Of a DNA stretch of 64,000 nucleotides, positions 21,790-32,730 are shown one piece after another (within the stretch, counting starts at the first letter, position 1; each line of letters starts with the position of its first letter). The stretch is from Phialocephala subalpina (taxonomy: Eukaryota > Ascomycota > Leotiomycetes > Helotiales > Mollisiaceae). The notes beneath the pieces were generated by a model, which was given only the letters and a program-made list of their open reading frames with translations, was not told the origin of the DNA and did no database searches. Location of the stretch: positions 359,852-423,851 of the forward strand of contig FJOG01000007.1 of the NCBI GenBank assembly GCA_900073065.1, written 5' to 3'. Position numbers and translations under genes: made by a program.

Positions 21790-24052
21790 CTATCGCCGAC
21801 AGAAGAGGAGAAAGCCGCAGCGGGATGTAGAAAAGGATGTCCAATCTGCTTCGACCTGTTCATGCGAGATCCTTCTCAAGGCCTCTCACGAGACAAGCCC
21901 ACTTGTCGTCGCATCAGAAACCCGTACTCGACGCTTTTTCAAGATCTCATGCTTGATGAAAACGATCTGGAAGAATCCTCAGCTAGCTGCGATATTTGCA
22001 AGCTGCTGCTCGATAGAATCAGGCACTTTCACAACAAGAGAGCGATTGAAGAAGATGGTTTAAGAGTTCGTAAGAAGCGTCCGATTATCTCTCCCCCGCG
22101 TCATTTGGCAGAACGTTTGGATTCCGAGAGTGGTGGAGAGCCACATTCGCCCAGAGCTCGAAGGCGACGACGTTCATCTCCGTCATCAGGTAGTTCGATG
22201 ATTCTTTCACGTAGCCGAAGCACTGGTCGTTCAATCTCTCCAAGGGCTAGCAATCAGACTTCACTGTAGCCATCTCCCTCGAGAGAGCTTTTAGCCTCAG
22301 AGAGATTTGGAAGTATGCCTCTTAAGTCTCAATCGCCTGGATCGCAAGTTATCTTCGTTCCACTCTGGCTTGAATTCTTTTGTGACGCTGATGACGTGGA
22401 TTTTGTGGAAGAGAGGCTAGATCAAGCCGTCGTCGATTCTCGCAGGTGCCAGGACAACAGATGACTATCATACTGGTGAACTTATCGAAAAATACAAAAG
22501 AGTGCCAACTTTTGGTCCCGCACCAATCGTCCCAGATGATCCGTTGGCGACAGAGACTGTCTATAAGGTCAGAAGTTGGATTCGAGAGTGCATGGACACT
22601 CATACCAAATGCAAATCATCCAGCCCAATCGATCCAACTCGATTATTGGACCTTGGCCCTGACAATAAGCTCAGAGAGCCCATTCTACGAGAAATTGAAG
22701 GAATGACTGAGCATATAGAGTATATACGCGACCTTAAGTCACCGCTGGGGTGGCCCACAACCCCCCACACAGAAAGAACTCCATCCACCAACATCAACGC
22801 GGCATTCCTCACTCAACCCTACCACAGACTTTTCAAGACGTAATCCGAGTAGCCCGAGCGATCTGAATTCGCTACCTCTGGATTGACTCCTTATGCATTG
22901 TACAAGATGATGAACACGATTGGCAGCGGGAATCTTCGCGAATGGTATCCATGTACGAAAACTCATACATCAGCATCTCTGCCACTAGTGCCAAGGATGG
23001 CAACGCTGGTTTTCTTGCCCCGCATGATCACCTCCGTCTTACGTACCGCAGCCAAGACGGAGAAGAATTCCCTATTACTGTTCGAGAGAAGATAATCCAT
23101 CTGCATCCAGGCGCCGGTAAGTTTCATCACAAGAAAAATTGCTCTGTAAATGAACTGTACTAACCACAAGTGTCCGGGATTTAGAAGCCAACCAGAGTAT
23201 GCGACCTCAGTTCAGATATCCTTTGTTGAAGAGAGCGTGGTGTTTCCAAGAGCGATTGTTGTCCCCTCGTATACTTCACTTTCTCCCCACTGAAGCTATC
23301 TTTGAATGTCGGGAGATGTGCCGCTGTGAATGCGAGACATATCCCTCAGAGGACCAATCAAACAAGCACCTCTTTGAGGATTCGTCAAAAGGTGGATAGT
23401 CTCCCATGTATAGAACATTCTACCACATCCACTAATCAAGACTCTTAGGAATCATCCCAATTAAAATCCGCGGCTACCACCAAAAGTCCAACAATGGTTC
23501 ACCTTCGTAGAAGAGTATAGTCGTATGAATCTAACGTATGCCCGCGACATGCTGCCCGCTCTTTCCGGCATCGCCTCCAAACTACACTCCCCATCAACAA
23601 CTGGCCACTATCTTGCCGGACTCTGGCGCAACCATTTCGCGTTCTTTCTCTGCCGGGCCCGTCAGGATTCCTGGGGACATTATCAACGACCTGACATTTA
23701 CACGGCGCCCTCCTGGTCTTGGGCGAGTGTATGTGGACCGGTTGATTATATTCATGTTCGGGGTGAGAATAATGAGGAGGAGCCGGTTGTGGAGATCGTT
23801 GATGTGAATGTTGAGCTTAAGGGTGAAGATCCCATTGGGGAAGTGAGTGGTGGGTATGTTAAGCTTAAAGGCCTGTATAGCACCTCAACTACTTATAAAA
23901 GCGAGGAGTATGAAGAAATGTGGGTGCTTGATATCGAAGGAGATGTGTTTTTGGATGTTAATGATGGGAATGATGTTATTGTAGGCGACGTGGCCCATTT
24001 GCTGAATATTTGTACGAAGCAGAGGTGGTGGAGGGGTTATTTTAAGGATTAA
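21790..24052 (+). pseudogene. HET-domain (heterokaryon incompatibility) gene, decayed
   Basis: Pieces of a HET protein appear in order but in different frames: a Cys-rich N-terminal segment (CPICFDLF, CDICKLLL), a basic SR-rich linker, PTRLLDLG, YATLSHRWGG, LPQTFQDVIRVARAI, then IRYLWIDSLCIVQDD, YENSYISISATSAKDG, an intron at about 23116, RAWCFQERLLSPRILHF, and APSWSWASVCG near the end. Frames shift near 22713 and again near the C run at about 22760. A TGA at 22864-22866 sits where the family has Gly (AIGIRYLWIDS type). HET proteins trigger cell death after fusion of incompatible hyphae; this copy cannot make an intact one. The C-terminal 175 codons remain open. Confidence 0.8.
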
Positions 24053-25011
24053 AGAACCAAGTCGCTCATATTGAAGTTTGACGAGCAGGAGGAGGTCTAT
24101 ACAAGGATTGGGCTATTCAATCATTATGACCATGGCATGGATCCTTGGGAGGTTGAAGGACGTTGTCATTGTATGATGTCGATACATCGAATGGTCCTGA
24201 TAATATGCATCAGTTCGATCATTTCCCTCTTCTAGTTCAATTACAGCTCGCTATCAAGTTGAGGTAAGTTGTGCATTCACGCGAGATACTTTGGGCCGAC
24301 TGCCCTTAACGTCACATAACCATGATACACAAATTGCGTTCCTAAGTAGAATGCCGACGAGCCTTGCACGAATAACACACCAAGTCTGCCAATTTCGACT
24401 ACGTCATTATTAGTCTTTCATACATCCGATATCAATCTCTCTTCTTTGATCCATCTCAGTCATGTGCTCCTCATCACGCCTGCGAGACATGATGCCTTGA
24501 GCTCGCTAAGGAGAAAGGGCGGAGAGTTCACGTGAACACAACCCCTTTTTCCACTCACGAGCATCCAATACAAAGTCCTCTTTCGTATTTCGGAGAATCC
24601 ATACAGTCGATGCCTCTTTTCTTTCTCTCCCGTTTCAGTCACGCGTGCCTCCCATTATGCTTCACTTTCAGAGCAAAAACGATCTCGAGTTCATGCGGGG
24701 TAACCTTACTGCAATGTGGGGTCCCATTCACGCACCCAAAGCCCCACCTCCACGCTGCTCCCCAGTCCACGCATCAAAGAGGCTTAAAGGAGGTAATTGA
24801 ACCGATAGGTTATGGGCTTGGATGAAATGTCGGCAATATAACGACCGAGTGGGATGCATGCAAACAACTGAAGTGGAGGGGTCGAGGAGTGATGGACAGT
24901 TTGCTTCTTTTTATTTTGCGTCTTGACATATCTTGAGAAACAAGGAAGCTCGGATTGGAAGAACAGATTTCGCGAGCAGGGTATCAGACTGAATACTGTG
25001 ACTTGACCAAG
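24053..25011. other. Intergenic upstream of the FAD monooxygenase
   Basis: About 960 bp holding the monooxygenase promoter by position. A CCCCACCTCCACGCTGCTCC-like pyrimidine block lies near 24742. No gene recognised. Confidence 0.45.
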
Positions 25012-26394
25012 ATGGGTTCAATTCAAGAAGACGCTCCAGCAGCGCCAACTGGCATCAATGTGATAGTCGTGGGCGCCGGTAAGATTCACTTTTTCCCTTC
25101 TCATCATAAAGGCCTCACTAACACAAAATCCAGGATTTGGCGGCCTCACAGCAGCAATAGAATGCCACCGGCAAGGTCACAACGTCTCAATCTACGAATC
25201 CTTCCCTGAACTCAAAGTTCTCGGCGACATCATCTCCTTTGGTCCCAACGCAGGCCGGATCTTCTACCGCTGGTCTCATGGCAAGATCGCCGCTAAAATG
25301 CGAGCCCTCTCAATCGATCTCTCAAGTTACGGATTCAAAATCCATAAATATGATACAGGAGAAGTTGTTGCGCATCAGAAAACGCCTCCCGGAGACCCTA
25401 CGGCACCAATGTTCAATGGTCATAGAGGAGAGTTGCATAAGGTTGTTTTTGAGTATGCGAGAGATGAGTTGAGGATTCCTATCCATCTGGGGAGGAAAGT
25501 AACAAGGTATTTTGAGGATGATAAAGAGGCGGGGATTGAGTTGGAGGATGGGACGGTTGTGAAAGGAGATATGGTTGTTGGGAGTGATGGTGTGAGGTCG
25601 AGAGCGAGAACACTTGTTCTTGGATACGAAGATAAGCCCAAATCCAGCGGCTACGCAGTCTGGAGAGCTTGGTTCGTGTTCTCCCTTCCTCAGTTCTTCC
25701 CCCTTTCTAACAAGCAAACAGGTTCTCAAACAAAGACATGATCGCCGACCCCCGCACAAAACAATTCTGCGAAAACGGCGATACTTTTAACGGCTGGATC
25801 GGCCCCGACGTCCACTTTCTCTTCTCCACCATAAAAAAAGGTTCAGACTGCTGCTGGGTCCTCACCCACCGCGACGAGCACGATATCGACGAATCTTGGT
25901 CTTTCCCAGGTCACCTCGAAGACGTTTACAAAGTCCTCGAGGGATGGGATCCAATGTGTAAAGCGATCGTTGAGAAGACTCCATCTCTCGTGGACTGGAA
26001 ACTTGTATATCGAGATCCATTACCGACTTGGACTTCCAAGCATGGGAGGATTTGTCTATTGGGAGATGCAGCACATCCATTTTTGCCGACGAGTGCGCAG
26101 GGAGCGACGCAGGCGTTGGAAGATGGAGTGACCTTGGCTGTTACGTTGAAGAGGGCGGGCAAGGACAATATCCCAGCGGGAGTGAGGGCATACCAAGAGA
26201 TCCGCTATGACAGGGTGAAGGCTGTGCAGAAGACAGGAGAGACCACAAGAGATATGTGGCATAAGGCGGACTGGGACAAAGTCAAGGAGGATCCAAAGAG
26301 GATTGAGTTGCCGAGGGAGGATTGGATATTCCTACATGATGCACAGAAACATGCAGAGGCGGCGTATGATGATGTTGTGAAGCAATTATTGTAG
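25012..26394 (+). CDS. FAD-dependent monooxygenase (salicylate-hydroxylase-like; 3 exons)
   Basis: Exons 25012-25078, 25134-25671 and 25722-26394 give 425 residues. It carries all three flavoprotein hydroxylase signatures: the dinucleotide motif VIVVGAGFGGLTAAIE split by intron 1, the DG motif (MVVGSDGVRSRAR), and the GD motif ICLLGDAAHPFLPTSAQG. The closing ALEDGVTLA and a C-terminal helical part are typical. The enzyme class uses NAD(P)H and O2 to hydroxylate aromatic acids or polyketide-like substrates; the substrate is not readable. No signal peptide is seen, so it is probably cytosolic. It is convergent with an MFS transporter, a pairing often seen in catabolic or metabolite clusters, though co-regulation is inference. 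Confidence 0.93.
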
Positions 26395-26856
26395 TTATTC
26401 TAGACCTTTTCGTTGCATCGAATAGAGGGGTTTTCAGCTACTTGACCTTCTTGATCACGCTTGAAAGTTTTGGTACAATGATTACGAAAACGGTTCTAGA
26501 GCTTTTGCTCCGGGTCGAGACTGGGGTTCGGGACCATGCAGACTCAATCTTTGGGAACGCGGGAAGTTTGCGATCACTCCACTTGACTAATGTAACATTG
26601 AGGACTAAGTGCATAAGGATGTGGCCCACTTGGAACGGAAAGAGTTAATTATTCGCGGCTCGGGACAATGATCTCGATCAAGCGAAGAGTTGATCTCAAA
26701 TGACATCGGAAGGCGAGTCGACATATGGAGAACGTAGGTAGCTTCAAACGTAACTTCATTTCCGCAAGCTAACTCCAACAAACCTTTATCACCACCAAGC
26801 CAACTTCTTGAACCAAGCAACCCTACTGCGACTTCGGATCACCCTTCTTAGTGTAC
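26395..26856. terminator. Convergent 3' region of monooxygenase and MFS transporter
   Basis: About 460 bp between two facing stop codons, so it must hold both 3' UTRs and polyadenylation signals. No ORF with coding character. Confidence 0.4.
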
Positions 26857-28721
26857 CTATTCCACATATTGCACAGCCTCAGTGACGGCCTTGGGATTTG
26901 ACCAAACAACCTCCTCAACACTGACTCTCGGCAACTTTTCATCAACCGCCAAAGCAGCAGCACCAATACACTTATAACCGCGGAACTTTCTTGCAGGAAG
27001 GTTTGCCATAAACTATCTTGATTAGCACTCAACCTCGAAGTAGCTGTAGTACAGCTTACCATCTCATCAATTTCCTCAAAAGTACGGTTCTTAACTTCAG
27101 GTAGATAAAGGTAAACCCACAAAGCACCAATAAAGCAACTCGGTGTCCAGATATATCCGTATTTGGGACCCCAGTTCAAAGCAGAGGGGTTAATGAAGTA
27201 TGGAGCCGTGAAGGTCGTGAGCCAGGCGCCGAGAAAACCGATTGCTGCTGCGAGACCGAAGGTGTAGGATCGAAGACGTTGAGATGGGAACTCGCCCCCA
27301 CAGAGCCAGGCGTACGTTGCGACCATTCCGTTGTATCCCAAGATATATAGGACGGAGATACCGACGATGACCTGCCCAGTTGATTTTGTTCCTGGGTGAA
27401 CAGTGTATACAGCAGCCACGATGAGTTGACAGACACCGCAGATGATCAGGCCGACGGAAAGGAAAATTCGGCGGCGACCGTATCGAGTGATAATTGCGCT
27501 GTTGATGAGGATTATGGCCACACCTGCCGCAGTCAAGATGCAGGCGTTTTGGAAAGCGTTGCCGACACCAGCCATCTCGAAGAAGTAGGTGCCATAAGCT
27601 AAAGAAGTCAGTTAAAATTCTCATCTGTGTGATAAGCTTGATAGACTCACAGATCATATACATGGCACCAGAAGCGGCTTGAAGCGTGACAGCACCAACT
27701 GCAAGCAATGTTCGACGACGATCAACAGGATTGCGCCAGATGTCGATGATTTCAGAGCTTTGCGCAAGTTGCTTCTCGGCATCGATAGCTGTTTTCATCT
27801 CTTGAAGTTCATCTTCGACTCGCTCAGGGAATGGCCTCAGCCACACGAGAGCTTTGCGAGCCTTCTCTTCCTTATCCATCTGCAGGAGCCATCTTGGGGA
27901 TTCCGGAATAAATAACATGCCGACGGAGAGGATTCCAGGGACAACATAGACTATGCCGAGCGAGACGATGTATGATTGCTTGCCGCCAATCTTGACAGTG
28001 AAGTTGTCGATAACGGTACCAACGAGAGTGCCTGCTCTGCGCGTTAGCAGCTAATCGGCAATCAATTTGGTAGGGGACTGTACCGATCGAGGTCCAACTT
28101 TGGAAAGCTCCCAAGGTCAAACCGCGATACCTGGCTGGCGCACATTCCTGTGTGCTGTCAGAAGAAGCTCTCTTGTGGGATTTTGAGTTTACCTGTAAAT
28201 AAAGTTGTGCAAAGGTCATGAAAAGACCGTTTGCAAGTCCGATCACAAATCTTCCAGCGTAGAGGCCGCCAATTGAGGTTGTAGTCATCATGACTATATT
28301 GGCCACAATACACATGCCACATGCCAGCCAGATGGAAGACTTTCGACCAAGATACAACGCAATTGGACCTGCTTGACTTAGCGATAAATTGGCAAATGTT
28401 GGTTGTGTTCATCCATACCACCAGCGGCAGAAGCGATGAAAGCCCCAAGAATCATCAAAGAAGAGATGAGCTGCTGTCGACCAGGCGAGATATTCCATCC
28501 AAGCTTAGTTTCTGGTGCTCTGTTACCGAATACCTGGACTTTTCAGTGTCGCCGTGCGCCTGCGTCCGTCATGAACTCACCTCCAAGAAGCCTGGCATGG
28601 CCTGCAAGCCGCCGATGATACCAAAATCGACACCATATTGGAATGGGCACATCGATACCAATGTGCATGCCAACAGACACTTCCAATGGGACATCACTCC
28701 CTCCTTCTTTTGGCCCTCCAT
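26857..28721 (-). CDS. MFS sugar-type transporter (7 exons)
   Basis: Reverse-strand exons: 28721-28581, 28533-28419, 28368-28193, 28147-28084, 28031-27651, 27598-27060 and 27012-26857, giving 523 residues. Sugar-porter signatures are clear: PFQYGVDFGIIGG at the first membrane helix, YLGRKSSIWLACG (loop 2-3), the PESPRWLL motif after helix 6, RYGRRRIFL (loop 8-9), and PEVKNRTFEEIDEMF at the end. Twelve hydrophobic segments are expected. It most resembles fungal alpha-glucoside/hexose proton symporters of the plasma membrane; the substrate is unknown. All six introns are 45-52 bp. The start Met sits 5 residues before a Lys-Lys pair, giving a very short cytosolic N-terminus, so an upstream exon cannot be excluded. 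Confidence 0.93.
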
Positions 28722-30518
28722 GGTGGAGTTTGTTGTTCGATGTGGAATGGTGGTGTTGTGAAGAACCGATATGAACTGCCCCGATCGTACGAGAATCTTG
28801 TGAAGTCGTGTTGCTAGGACTCACAAGATATAGGAGCTGCAATCATGATGAGATATAGTCAGTAGAATAGCCTGCAAAAACCAGCACTTTGGTTCTGAGC
28901 AGAATTGCCGAATTGTGGCTGCATGCTTGCAGCGGGGTAAACTTGGAAACTTGTGGGCCTGAACCCCAAATATTATTTATCATGTGCCAAGAAGGTTGCA
29001 TTTATATCCGTTATCTTCACTCGCTTTCGTTCTTAATAGTGTTGTTTTGAGCTGATCCTCGTCGCTTCTGTGGTCGGAACGATGGAAGCGATACCATATT
29101 TGAGGCGTTTGCCAATGCCACGACCTAGTTTGAAACAGCTAGAACATAAGATGCGGCCCGTAAAAGCCAAAGCCTCAATCCACCACGGGCGAGTCTCCAA
29201 GAGGGGATTGCGTGTTTGCCACGCGCTGTTCTCGAACAGCGATTCAGGTGGAGTGGCAACAAGTGGCTAACCAGGGCCGAGAACAGCAAACATGCATGAA
29301 TTATGTTGCGGAACAATCACTTTTACCCCTCTTCCCTTCCAAAGGCGGTCCTAGATCCGTAACATCCTTGATGCTGCCGGGGGTCGCTCTTGACAAGCCC
29401 CACATCGTCCTTCCCCAGTCAGAAACGTGATGTGGGGAAATCTGGGGAAATGGACACTAGTATCGAAGTATCAAAGTATCTCTGCTCGAGGCGTCGCCAG
29501 TTCTTTGATCTTTTGGAGATGAGAGAGAAGAGCTGTGATGTTGTACCGAACAAGGCGGTGAAGTGTGGTTTTCAGCTGAGAATATCGGCTCGATCATCGT
29601 TCCAGACCGGTACTTGCGTAAGAATCCACAACTTCAGCTGCTACTTGCGCAGCACTGCTTGACAGTTGCGCTCAGGGAAAGAATATAATTTGCAAGCGTG
29701 CTTTCGTACTCTTTCACTCCGCCATACGATCAGAGATTGTCAAAAAAGGGACAGTGGTCGCGATTCCCACGACGCCAAGCTCGAATGCTCTCGCTACTGT
29801 TCGATCTTCGGAGTTCAAGAACTGAAAACCGAGCGGGTATCGAGCTGTCTCTCTTTCCCCGGTGCTGGAAATTTGGACCATGTATGTTGGAGACGTGAAT
29901 TTGAGATGAGCACTGGATGGTGAAATGTCCGACAGGAAGTTTGGCGTCACTATGTCTCGATTACGTTCTTAGTCTCCGCACGGAGATGGAGGTATGCTCT
30001 GGGAGGGAAGACGTACGCTCTTGACTTAGGATCGAACATCCGTTTTGGCTCGTGATGATGAGTCGCAAGCGCTGACTTTGAGTATCGAGCACGATCAAGA
30101 TTTCTGCAGAGATCATGTGTATGTTCTCGGTATGAACATTTTGCGCTTGCCTGTTTCTGTTCAGCTTTCTTCACAATACAGCAGATTCTCAAGTTCCGTC
30201 ATAGAGGGTGCGACAGGAAACATACGGATGACTGACAACTTCAACATTGTATGCTCATGAGGGTTTGGAAATTGTAAGTTCATGATCTAAAGCTCTATGC
30301 GCATTTCTTCGAGATCTAGGTGGAATTGTAGCGCAGCTGATTGCACTGTTAGCATGGGTGGCGTAGGTGAGGTGCGATCCTACCTTCCGAGGTAGGGAAA
30401 CGGACTGCTACGTCAACTTCGTTGCGAATGTCTTCCTGTCCATCAGCTGCGGGGCCGGTACACCTTACTCGCTTCAGAAAGACTGTAGTGTCGCCTGATT
30501 GATACTCAATGGGGTATT
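28722..30518. other. Intergenic, 1.8 kb upstream of the MFS gene
   Basis: Contains the MFS promoter by position. Many short ORFs without domain or splice support. A GTGGGGAAATCTGGGG block lies near 29431. Nothing else recognised. Confidence 0.4.
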
Positions 30519-30956
30519 ATGCTTCACTGCAACGAGTCTATCAGCCATGCTTCGGATCGATTAAAATTCTGCTCAACAGTACCATGTATGATCACCCGAT
30601 CGACATCCTCATCCGTGATTCATCAACTTCTCACTGTGCAAGATTTCGATGGCTCCTTCTCGCTCAGTGAAAGAGACATGGCAAACGAATTCGGTGTGGA
30701 ATTTCGAGCCACCATTGATCAGCTGGAATCTCATCTCGAGATTCTGGTGCACCCGGCAGCAAAACACCCTCTTATTCGACATAGGCTAGCGGTGACTATC
30801 GCGTTGATCATCGTGCTGGAGGAGAAGTTCCAGTCCTGTCGAGATTTATGGGTTCTGATGATGGAGAAAGCTAAGAGCTTTGTGAATCTGAGGCTTCGAG
30901 CTGTTGACAAAAAGGACCTTTCAATTTACGAAGGAGCAGTTGAAATTTCTGATTGA
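30519..30956 (+). pseudogene. Fragment resembling the C-terminus of a VIT/VWA-domain protein
   Basis: The ORF (145 codons) holds VIHQLLTVQDFDGSFSLSE, then a helical segment with ALIIVLEEKF and LWVLMMEKAKSFV. This matches my recollection of the C-terminal end of fungal VIT/von Willebrand A proteins (LLxLQxFDGSW..., then ALAxxFLExxF and WELVxEKAR). The VIT and VWA domains are not seen upstream, so it looks like a relic. A further ORF to about 31428 (LLRTERVFMENWKF, later NSERLRSILGLHRRTVVEYD) also looks coding-like, but I do not recognise it. A family search is needed to confirm the assignment. Confidence 0.4.
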
Positions 30957-31428
30957 CAATAAAGGCTGGGCAGGAACCCAGAATTCTCTTCGGGAAGTAC
31001 TCGACTTTGCACCTCTTGAGGACTGAGCGTGTATTCATGGAAAATTGGAAGTTTCGAGACTTTAGCTGGGAGCAATTGATGGATGCATACCAGGTACATG
31101 AGACTTTTACTTACCACCAAGATTTCTCGACTGAAGCTTTTGTACTTTCCCAAATATGCCGAGAGGATGTTCCTGTGAAGATGCACAAGGTATGCACCAT
31201 AATGAGATGGGCGAAAATATCATCCCAAAGATCTTGGCCCCAAAACTCAAACAGTCAAAGGGAATATCACCGTCGTCATCCTATTACTGTATTGAAAACA
31301 GTGAACGTCTGCGAAGTATACTAGGTCTTCATAGAAGAACTGTAGTTGAATATGACGTGCGGTTTCGACCTTCCAAGCATCCTTTGTCGGCATCCGTGGC
31401 TCTTCTGGTGGGTATGGTGGAAGCGTAA

Positions 31429-32730
31429 CGACAGACAAGCTTGCACATGGAGTTTGCTCAAAGTTCGTCGATTATAATAGCATCTTCAACGAGGCACGAT
31501 CGCGTCCGGCGGATTTTTGGTATAGGGCACCTTCCGTCTAAGCCTCAGTCTAGTAGGTATCTCGACTCGCACCATGCTTACAGAGTAGGAAGGGACGTCT
31601 CGGGTGAACGGCAGATCAAAACGATGAATAGAAATCCTGCCTCCGCAACATTAGCATTATTCAGACTTGTAAAGAAGGGGGAACTCGAATCGATAATGGC
31701 GGACCCTCTATCTAAGCCAGTCCAAAAGTCGCAGAAACCACCCATCATCACGATTGCCAGGACGGATAGCAGAGAACGTCCTAACGCTTTTCAACCGTCA
31801 CACATAGTCCATTACTCCTGCTCCTGGCTTTCGCGCATTCGACAAAATTCCGCACAGCAACACCGCATAGCGGTGGATGGTGTTGGGTGTACCAGTCACA
31901 CATCGCGAGGAGCTTGGTTGATGGTGTTTTTTTGGCAGCCGCTGTTGGACAAATGTGTGGTTTCCTTCTCAATAAGGGATCGTGTTGATGTTGTTAGTAG
32001 AAAGCTGGCTCTCCAAGATGGTATGAATTGTGTTGAAATGGAGTGAGCAAGAAAGAGTGGCGCGATAGCTTCATTTGAAGAGAGTGATTTTAGCGCCGGT
32101 TCGGACCGCGCTTTCCAACTCAATTCAGATTTTGAACATCACTTCCTTCCCTCTCTCTTCGTCCTTTATTCTCCTACGAATCAATACATTTTTGAAAACG
32201 CGACACGATACAAATGGCCCAGCCTACAACTACAATAAATATTGAGCCCACACGCTATCGCATCGTTCAGATTGTCAAAGTGGCAAATGAGCACCACTGC
32301 TTGAGCATGAGCAGGCTCTCCTCCCAGGCCCACATTGTCGCAGTCTGCCCGGTCCTCGGTGCACAATGGAAGGCAGCAATCGATTCACAATGCCTTCCGA
32401 ACTGTCGGGTGGAAGCCAGGGAAATGATACGACGTACGACGTTTTGCCCCTCTTTGCTGCTGCTCGGTGTTCCCGTTCATGCCTTCGATCCATGTCTGGT
32501 GGTCGAATATTCCTTGCGCGCGCCTCTGCCACCAATGGGTCGCCTTGGTGCGACCCAATTTATGTCTTCGAGGCTGAGTTACAGCAAACTTCTACTTCTG
32601 TTGCTTTCTGTCTTCCATCGGCCTCTGCCTTTGCTCAATATTCCTCTATTTCTGTATACCATTTTGAACAGTGTATCTTTCTTTTTGTTGATTTCTGTTT
32701 CGTCGCCACCTTCTATTGTGCAGATTGAGT
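31429..32730. other. Intergenic upstream of the NLR-like gene
   Basis: About 1.3 kb. Two ORFs of about 190-200 codons (31441-32046 and 32214-32789) have no recognisable domains, and the second ends in a Leu-rich low-complexity stretch. I treat them as chance. Pyrimidine-rich sequence (32120-32170) could belong to a promoter. Confidence 0.4.

Noticed and set aside
22864..22866. TGA in the HET gene as a selenocysteine or recoding site
   Set aside because: Flanking frameshifts show general decay, and Gly is expected at this place.
30310..30450. tRNA-like stretch
   Set aside because: I could not form a consistent cloverleaf with anticodon and T-arm; no tRNA called.
31441..32046. ORF of about 200 codons upstream of the NLR
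   Set aside because: No domain, no splice logic, mixed composition; likely chance in the intergenic region.
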